Positions 57,025 through 64,000 of a stretch of DNA of 64,000 nucleotides are shown in pieces. The position numbers were made by a program, and so were the translations under genes. Positions within the stretch are counted from its first letter, which is position 1, and each line of letters opens with the position of its first letter. The notes beneath the pieces are model-generated. The model searched no databases. It was not told the DNA's origin and was given only the letters and a program-made list of their open reading frames with translations. The stretch comes from Cinnamomum chago (Eukaryota > Streptophyta > Magnoliopsida > Laurales > Lauraceae). Where the stretch lies: NCBI GenBank assembly GCA_038049695.1, contig CP142452.1, positions 48,566,501 through 48,630,500 of the forward strand, written 5' to 3'.

Positions 57025-57620
57025 GATTCCATATTGCATTTGCACGTCCCAACTAATCAAGCCCAAGCACCCAAAACACAGAGCTGTTGACCCATGAACA
57101 GGATCTCACCCATAGTGAATTAAAGCACAAGAACTTGACTTCGTCAGTTCATCCACAAATGCTCAAGATTAAGAGCACTGGTCACTCAGTAGCAAGAGGT
57201 GAATTGATCTATCTCTGTGATAGTACTATTTTAGAGATCACACCTACAAGTGGTCCTGTTCAATGCATGACACATGCACTAATGAGATAAATCCGAAAAA
57301 GCCTCCCGTGACTTAGGTAAGTCACCCTGAATACAGGAGAGTATCTCATTATAACTTATACCAAGATGATGTGCCCAACTCCATCTCTCAGTTATGAACA
57401 AGTCTATTGTTTCAAGTGTCCATGACTCAGACCTAACTGTGTGTAGCCACTACACACCCAAGTCATTTACCATAAACAATGGGCCTTATACAGCCATACA
57501 TATACACAAGTATTAAGAGAAAGATGTCATTCCATTAAATAACCAATAAATATCCAGTAACAGAGATGTGAGTGCAGTCAGTGGGCTTTAGGGCATACAC
57601 CAATCCCAACAGTATCAACC

Positions 57621-60600
57621 TGTCGCAAGTCCGGACCGGGTCTACGGCCTAATCGGGGTTCGAGACTAAGTGAGTGATGTGATGTAATGTCAAAGTGTGG
57701 TGATAAGATGTACACATTTATTTAATTTCCCACAAGTGTCCGCGGTGAGGATATCACAACGACATAATACATTTTTGTTTAAGTGCGGAAGCGTGTAGCA
57801 AATCAAATCATAATTCATTTCAAAATCACATGATTAATAACATATCTATATAACTTGATTTCAGAGTGAGCGATGATCATTGTGTTATTTTCCCAAGAGT
57901 AAAGTTAAATGTTTATACAGAAGATCAGTTAATTAATCACTCCTAAAAAATAAAGGCCAATAAAGGCCAGTACAACCAAAAGAATGTGTCAGTCGTAATC
58001 CCCCAAAAGTGTTTCGTGTCTCATAGTCTGACTCGATGTCTAAATGACATCATCAGCTTGCCATTCGCCTAAACGTTGCGGCTCTCCGGCCGCCTCCTCT
58101 GGCTCCTCCTCAAGGAAGGGAGCATCTGGACCTGAGTACCAAAAGTAGTAGGTCGGACATGACGGTCTGGCAGGTGGGTGAAAAGATATAGCAATATGAC
58201 GATAATTAAATGTACCTTGGAAAAAGATTGAAACTTGCTAAGACAATAATTTCTATGAAAAAGAATGCATTATCGGTTAGAAAGCATATATGCAATATAA
58301 AACATGAAAGGTACCCAGGAAACAGGAAACTGGCAAGATGGCAACCACACTGAGCTAAATCCTCCATCACTAATGTGATGAGAGCCCGCTAGAGGCATTG
58401 GTCTCAGACACTCGAGGTGATGAGAACCAACTAAATATTAAATACATATAGCTAGACAAGACCACGGCCGCGGAACCGGGTAACGGGACAGGAAGGATCC
58501 AGACTACAGCTGGCAGGAACAAGATGGGGACGCCGAGTCAGTGGATCAAACCGACAAGGTTGTCCAAGCTTAGTGGTGCCGACTTATAGATTACAAACAA
58601 GAAATCATGACATATACATATATATACAGGTAGGTGTGTAACACCTAAACAGGTGGAACAGGGTGCACATAGGCACATAAGTCACATTCATGTCAGGTCA
58701 TGCATATACAGGCTAGCAAGACACTTAAAGTGTATAGTTCAGGCTTTCTGGAACAAGTTAGTAAAAATCACGTGAAAACGGGCGAATATATATGAAATCT
58801 AAGTACATGAAAATACAAAAAGGATTTCCACAAGATACCGGACTATACATTGAGGAATTAAGATTTAAATCAAGGTGTATAAGGTCCCATATGTCGATTT
58901 CAATATAGACTTGGTACTCTTTGAATTTAAAGACATTCCGAGCTCCTTATACACTTTGGTGAATTTAAAACTTCAATGAATCTTTGTGACATGGTTTCTT
59001 TCTCAAACGGGCTTCATGCATATCTCCAGGTGAAAGGTCCCCATCATTCTCTAAAAGGGTTCACAAATGATTGGGACAGAAACCCCTTCCATTCCTCTTC
59101 ATTTCAATTTTCCTGGGTAATTTCGGTCACCTAGTGGTTAGCTGGCGGTTAGCTGCCGATAGGTTCAGCGGTTAGCCGTTGGTTGACCGCGCGGCTGACC
59201 GCGGTTGGTCTGACACAGTGCAACTTATTGGAATTGTAACCACAATAGGTTCGGTTAGCTGGCGGTTAGCCGCCAATGAGTTCGGCGGTTAGCCGCAGGC
59301 TGATCGTGAGGCTGACCGCTTCTTCAGGAAGAAAAGAATGCTCTCTGGAATTGTGACCACGATGGTTCGGTTAGCTGGCGGCTAGCTGACAGGTGATCGC
59401 CAGATGCGGGAACTCACACTGTGTTCAAATTTGAGCTTTTTTCCTCCTCAAAGCCACTCTCCTTACTTCGCATACATTCCTGCAGTAAAATGAGCTAAAA
59501 GCTCCTCCAACACATCATTCAACACTCTCCAAAAACTTCTATAAGCATTCATCCCATCACCTTCTTCTACAACCCATTCGACCATAAGAGAGAGGAAGAA
59601 AATAAAACCACAAGTCATCAAGATCCATTGACTATCAACAAGTAATAAATGAAAAGTTAAAGCCAATGTTTTCAAGACATTAATAAACTAGCAAGATGCA
59701 TTCATGAGCATTTATTTCAAATCAATGCACATAAATAAACATGAATGGGAAAACAATAAAATCAACTACGTTTGTCATAAAATAAATAATGCTCAAATTA
59801 TCCATTCATCCACTTGCCTTGGGTCCAAGCTAGCAAATCAAGCCTCTAATCACACTCTTAAGCTCAAATCACCAATCTACAACCCATTACAAACCGTAAA
59901 GATAAAAACAATGGAATAGATTGAGAGAGCTTTCAATAATAGAGATGGAGCTTCTCAAGGGTCACAAAAATACATATCTAGAAGATGGAGATGATCACTT
60001 ACTTGGAAGGTCCTCTAATGGAAAGAGCTTTCTTAAAGAGAGCTTCAATGGTGGTGGATTTCTCCTCCAAGAGTATCAATGGAGAGCTTGTAGGGAAAGG
60101 AAAAAGAAAATGAAACCCATTTCTTGATTGGTGCAAGGTTGATGTGGATTTGGAGATGGAAGCAAGAAGAAGAAGAACAAAAACCCAAGGCAACCTTCAA
60201 GAAAACCCTCCTTAAATGAAAAAGTAGCTAGAAGGAGTAAAGTAGAAAAGGGCTCTCCTTTTATAGAAAGTGAAGGTGGGTCCCACAACTTAACATGGCT
60301 AATTGGGTTTAAAACATGAATTTCCGGGCCTCAGATGAATTCGACGAAGAAGGAAGAAATGATCGTCGAAATTTCTAGTTTCTAAAAAGTATATATTTCA
60401 CGGGTTTCGGAGACATTGAAAATAGTGTCCAGATTTTGATGTAAAAAGACTATTTTGCCCCTAACATTAGAAAAGTAGGGTTTCGGGGTCTCGAACGGAG
60501 ACGAAGTAAATACGAGAGTTGTAGAGATTAACGAGATAAGTAAAACGAGGCTAGCACAAGAATTATCGGAAATTTCGAATAATCTCCCAGTTATGCGCAA

Positions 60601-60775
60601 AGTCACTAAAAGAACCCTCAAAGGGTCCCACTAATCACAACAGCACTAAAAATTCCCCGAAGCTATAATAAAAGCTATTCTAATCCCAACTTAAATCAAA
60701 ATCCACTAATCACACTTAGAACTAAAACACAACTTAATTAACGATAATCGAGGTCACTCGGGTCAAGGTCTTACA
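57621..60775 (-). repeat. 3' LTR of Tekay-2B
   Basis: TGTCGCAAGTCCGG to AAGGTCTTACA on the plus strand, 3155 bp. It has a single copy of the promoter block that is doubled in Tekay-2A; the TATA-like CTATAAAAG is at 60259-60267 on the minus strand. Confidence 0.88.
59120..59400. repeat. CpG palindrome cluster in Tekay-2B LTR (GCGGTTAGCCGC type)
   Basis: GCGGTTAGCCGC-like and GGTTAGCTGGCGG words recur six or more times, resembling the Tekay-1A cluster rather than the CTCGAG cluster of its closer relative Tekay-2A. Confidence 0.78.
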
Positions 60776-61838
60776 TCCTCCACCCCTGAGGGCATTTGGT
60801 CCTCCAAATGAAACTTACAACTCGCCTCAGGTAGTAGATATGGATACTTCTTTTGGACTTGATCTCGTAGTTCCCACGTTGCTTCTTCCGGTCCATGGTT
60901 CTCCAAAAGCACTTTCACCCACTGAATTGTCCGTATCCTCAACTCTTGTTCCTTTGTATCGATGATTTGAACAGGTTTTTCTACATATGTAGCATGTTCT
61001 CGGATTTCCAAAGGTTCATGCCGGAGTACATGTGATGGATCGGGGACGTACTTCTTCAACATAGACACATGGAAGACGTTGTGTTTGCTGGAGAGTTCTC
61101 GTGGTAAGGCTAATCGATAAGCCACTTCACCAACCTTGCTCACAATGTCATACGGTCCAATGTATCTCCTCGATAACTTGCCTTTCAGCCCAAATCTCAA
61201 AGTTCCCCTAGTAGGTGACACCTTTAAGCAAACCTTATCTCCTTCTTTGAACTGTAAGTCCCTTCTGTGAGAGTCTGCGTAGCTTTTCTGTCTACTCCTG
61301 GCTACTTTCAGACGTTCTTGGATCAACTTGACTTTGTCGCTGGTTTCACTCACTATGGAAACTGTGAACGCCTACCTCGTCTCAACAAACAGGTGTCCTA
61401 CCTTCTGCCATACAAAGCTTCGAAAGGCGCCATTCCAATGCTCGAATGGTAACTGTTGTTATAAGCAAATTCGCACAGCGGTAAAGCTTCATCCCATTGA
61501 GTCTTGAAATCTAATACACAAGCATGAAGCATATCCTCAAGGGTCTGAATTGTTCTCTCTGATTGGTCATTTGTCTGAGGGTGATAAGTCGTGCTGAACT
61601 ATAGTTTCGTACCCATGGATTCATGCAATGTCTTCCAAAACCTCGAAACATATCTGCTGTCTCTGTCAGATGTGATAGAAACTGGCTGTCCATGTCGACT
61701 GACTATCTCGTTGACGAACAACTCTGCCAAAGGTAACATGTCCATCTTCTTCCCTGTCCTCATAGGAATGAAATGAGCTGATTTGGTGAGTCTGTCTACA
61801 ATGACCCATATCACATTGTTGCCTCTGCTGGTCCTTGG
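60763..61838 (-). pseudogene. Integrase core and chromodomain of Tekay-2B pol, broken
   Basis: Read on the minus strand from 61838: integrase core [49 protein letters not shown], a TAG at about 61600 where relatives have a glutamine codon, then [20 protein letters not shown] and a short scrambled part near 61350-61420. A clean frame from 61353 follows, with [42 protein letters not shown] and the chromodomain WVKVLLENHGPEEATWEL. The frame runs on through the polypurine tract into the LTR before it stops. The N-terminal side is cut off by the inserted LTR. Integrase inserts cDNA; the chromodomain would target chromatin. Confidence 0.9.
60776..60791 (-). other. Polypurine tract of Tekay-2B
   Basis: The minus strand reads CCTCAGGGGTGGAGGA beside the LTR, equivalent to the tract of Tekay-1A. 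Confidence 0.85.
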
Positions 61839-64000
61839 TGTCGCGACCCCTGAACGGATCCCCGGGCCCGCGACGCGATTTGGTGATGATTACTACTATT
61901 GAAGATTTTGTTTTCCCACAGGTTCCCGCAGTGAGGATTCCCAAAGACACGGAATCTGACTCACACGTACACGATTGCGGAAGCGTGTAGCAAAACACAC
62001 CAAGATAAGCACCAATAAAATATTTAAGTGCTATCACAATAATAAACAAGACATAGCATCAAAGAAAAGAGTTATCATGGCATTCCCAAACATAGTTCAA
62101 GTTATAAGTTTAACACGAAAGTAAGTTAAGTTTAGTACAACCCATAAGAGACCAATAAAGGTCAATACAATCTCAAAATAACCAAAAGAAACCCCAAGAC
62201 TAAAGGTGACGAAACTCGAGAACCAGACCGACGTCTAAATGACATCGTCGGGCTGCCACTCTCTCACGGGAGTTGGCTCACAAGCCTCCTTCTGACGCTC
62301 CTCCTCAAAGGCAACGTCTCCTGCACCTGGGCACCAATAAACAAGGGTCAAACACGACGGTTTGGCAGGTAATCAATGTAGGCATGAACATGAACAATAA
62401 CATTTAGAGAAAACATGTAAGCAAATCTTTGGTATGAAGTACTATCAAAGCTGAGATACATTTTCAAGAATACGAACAAAGCTGAGATACAAAACAAACT
62501 AGCATGAGTACATAATATATCATGAATAGTTACAATCCACAAAGAGCCCATCCTTTCTCTATCATTTATATAATGAAAAGAGCAAGCACGCACGACAAGC
62601 ACGATATACATAATATAAGCACGACACGATTTCCCACAAAGATGGGAATTCCGGCCGCGGAACCGGACACGCACGATGTGTAATAAATACACGACCAGTC
62701 TGCAGACAGTCCACATGTTTAAAGACCCCCAGACAGTGGATCAAACCGAAAGGGCAGTCTAAGCTCAGTGGTGTTTACTTAATTCATGAATGCACAAAAC
62801 ACGCGAAGCACGATCAAAACACGTCGAGATGAAAAGGGGGAAATCACTTATCAAAACACGACGAGCACGACTAGCAAAAGGCATAATTAATATGCATAAC
62901 ACGCTTATGAAGTGGTCCCCTTTTTCCTTGAAACAAATCTTTAAAACAAACTTGTACTTAAACTTCAAAATGAGTACACATTGATATTCATTGTATCAAA
63001 AACCAAAATACGAATATAAAGTCTAACAAGCACATGTAAGGACCTTTGGTTGATCTTTGTGTAAACGAAACCCAAGTGTTGGAATTTAAAAGAGAATTGC
63101 TGCCCCGGAAGTTCAAAGATATCTCAGGCTTCGAATGCACAATATCAAGCTAAAAACTCCTAATCAAATACTAGTTTTTTCTTGATTCAAATATCCACCT
63201 CAACTTTTCAATCTTTGATCACTAAGATAAGTATACCATTGGATTCTACACTTCAAGAGCTTTCCAACGGTATGTGGAACTCCAAAAACGGACGTACGGT
63301 TAAAAAGTCATGGCCATTTGAAGTTCGCACTGTTGGGCCCACTGGGCCCATCCGCTCGAGCGGACCAACACGCGCTTGAGCGGACAGTCCAGCACGCCCA
63401 AAACAGCAAGCACACGCGCTCGAGCACGCAGTGCGGACTTCTGAAGCCAAAATCTGGCTGTTCCTGTCCTCTTCCAATCCATCCATTGCCTACTCCCAAC
63501 CTTCAAACAACATTGATACACAAAGATGAGCCTCCAAACATGCTCATAAACATCACCATTCAACCACCATTAAAATCAACAAAAGATCAATCCATTTAAC
63601 ATCAAAAACATGTACAAAATTTCTAGAAAAATAAAGTAATCTAAAGTACACATGCAACATTGAGCCTATAGAGATTACTTGCCTTGACCAAAGCTAACAA
63701 TACTCTTCTTCAAGCACTTCCTCAAGCTAATCCCACACTACAAGAAAACCCAAGAGAAAAAACTATACAAACTCACTCAAAAATGGAAACAAAGAACCCA
63801 TTTTAACAAAAGGGTTTGTGAACAAGAAAAACACAATCTTAAGGAGCTAAAAAGACTTTATGGAAAACATGGCTTGAAGCTCTTACCTAGAGAAAGTCAA
63901 ACAAGAGAGATGGAAGAGAATGGAGAGCTTTCCCAACTTGAAACCTTGAGAAAATTGTATCAATGGAGAGCTTGCAAGGAGATGAAGAAAATGGTAGTCT
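61839..64000 (-). repeat. Tekay-1D: LTR of the Tekay-1 family, runs off the right edge
   Basis: Starts TGTCGCGACCCCTG on the plus strand, the reverse of the Tekay-1 LTR end, and is collinear with 13330-15492 read backwards. The pentamer before it is CTTGG. Whether it is a solo LTR or part of a full element cannot be told. Confidence 0.92.
63345..63430. repeat. CpG palindrome cluster in Tekay-1D LTR (CCGCTCGAGCGG type)
   Basis: A perfect 12-bp palindrome at 63352-63363 and variants CGCTTGAGCGGA and GCGCTCGAGCAC. The other two Tekay-1 LTRs have GCGGCTAGCCGC here instead. Confidence 0.8.

Larger units (their letters stand above)
52722..57611 (-). mobile_element. Copia-like solo LTR (about 2.0 kb net), split by a Tekay-1 solo LTR
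   Basis: On the minus strand it starts TGTTGGGATTGG and ends GAACTTTCA. Perfect 5-bp duplications GTATC (52717-52721, 57612-57616) flank it. Removing the inserted Tekay LTR leaves about 2014 bp. The TGTTGGGATTGGTGTATGCC start is like LTRs of plant Ty1/copia elements, but no coding region is present to prove it. A TATA box TATAAATAG lies on the minus strand at 53287-53295. Confidence 0.88.
46315..57620 (+). mobile_element. Tat-C: Tat-lineage element with decayed gag-pol, right part outside window
   Basis: 5' LTR, primer site, gag, protease, RT and RNase H run in order on the plus strand. The LTR is the same family as Tat-B (start TGTGTGGG, end GGCACTTACA). RNase H continues across a copia-like solo LTR: joining the two sides restores the usual QYDIQYQP motif. 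Tekay-2B then cuts it, so integrase and 3' LTR must lie beyond 64000 or be lost. Confidence 0.85.
57621..61838 (-). mobile_element. Tekay-2B: second-family Tekay element, pol interrupted
   Basis: 3' LTR, polypurine tract and integrase-chromodomain coding sequence in minus orientation. The rest lies beyond a Tekay-1 LTR inserted at 61839. The pentamer before its left end, CAACC, is the expected target duplication; the partner is outside the window. Confidence 0.88.

Overview
This is nuclear DNA from a flowering plant with a large, repeat-rich genome. The signs are plant-type LTR retrotransposons (Tekay/Del chromoviruses, Tat-lineage Ty3 elements, a Sirevirus-like Ty1 element), GT-AG introns of 70-90 bp, a tRNA-derived SINE, and one split host gene. 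About nine tenths of the window is LTR retrotransposons nested inside each other. I see no bacterial, organellar or CRISPR features. Names such as Tekay-1A are labels made for this report.

Layout. 1-5225: a gene-less Sirevirus-like element on the minus strand (second LTR runs off the left edge). 5226-15492: a young Tekay/Del element, Tekay-1A, on the plus strand. Its 5' LTR was hit by the Sirevirus-like element and by a solo LTR of the same family (5609-7822, TSD GGAAC). Its gag-pol is open except for one nonsense codon in RT. 15493-28342: the 3' half of a Tat-lineage element, Tat-A, into which Tekay-1A jumped: dead integrase, several tandem arrays, a decayed spliced gene on the opposite strand with its own TATA region, and a 3' LTR containing a 148-bp array. 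A rearranged second Tekay family member, Tekay-2A, interrupts it (20530-24870). 28425-29765: LTR fragments. 30235-31791: the only convincing host gene, two exons, probably plastid-targeted. 32067-32228: a SINE with 15-bp target duplications.

33419-44085: Tat-B, a complete but pol-less Tat derivative on the minus strand. It keeps a gag fragment, exact 92-bp and about 60-bp arrays, and a spliced antisense gene with TATA box and telo-box. A 4-kb solo Tekay-like LTR sits in its array. 46315-57620: Tat-C, a plus-strand relative of Tat-B with decayed gag, protease, RT and RNase H. Its 5' LTR carries a solo LTR (TSD CCAAG). Its RNase H is split by a copia-like solo LTR (TSD GTATC), which in turn holds a Tekay-1 solo LTR (TSD GATTC). 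57621-64000: Tekay-2B (minus) with LTR and integrase-chromodomain remains, interrupted by another Tekay-1 LTR that leaves the window.

How the parts relate. Apart from the host gene, everything is parasitic. Intact Tekay copies are self-mobilising chromodomain elements. Tat-B and the Sirevirus-like element lack pol and would need proteins from relatives. Two observations stand out. First, LTRs of unrelated families each carry a small cluster of CpG-rich perfect palindromes whose sequence differs from copy to copy while the symmetry is kept. Second, both 3'-complete Tat elements carry a spliced antisense gene behind a TATA box with a short tandem array just upstream.
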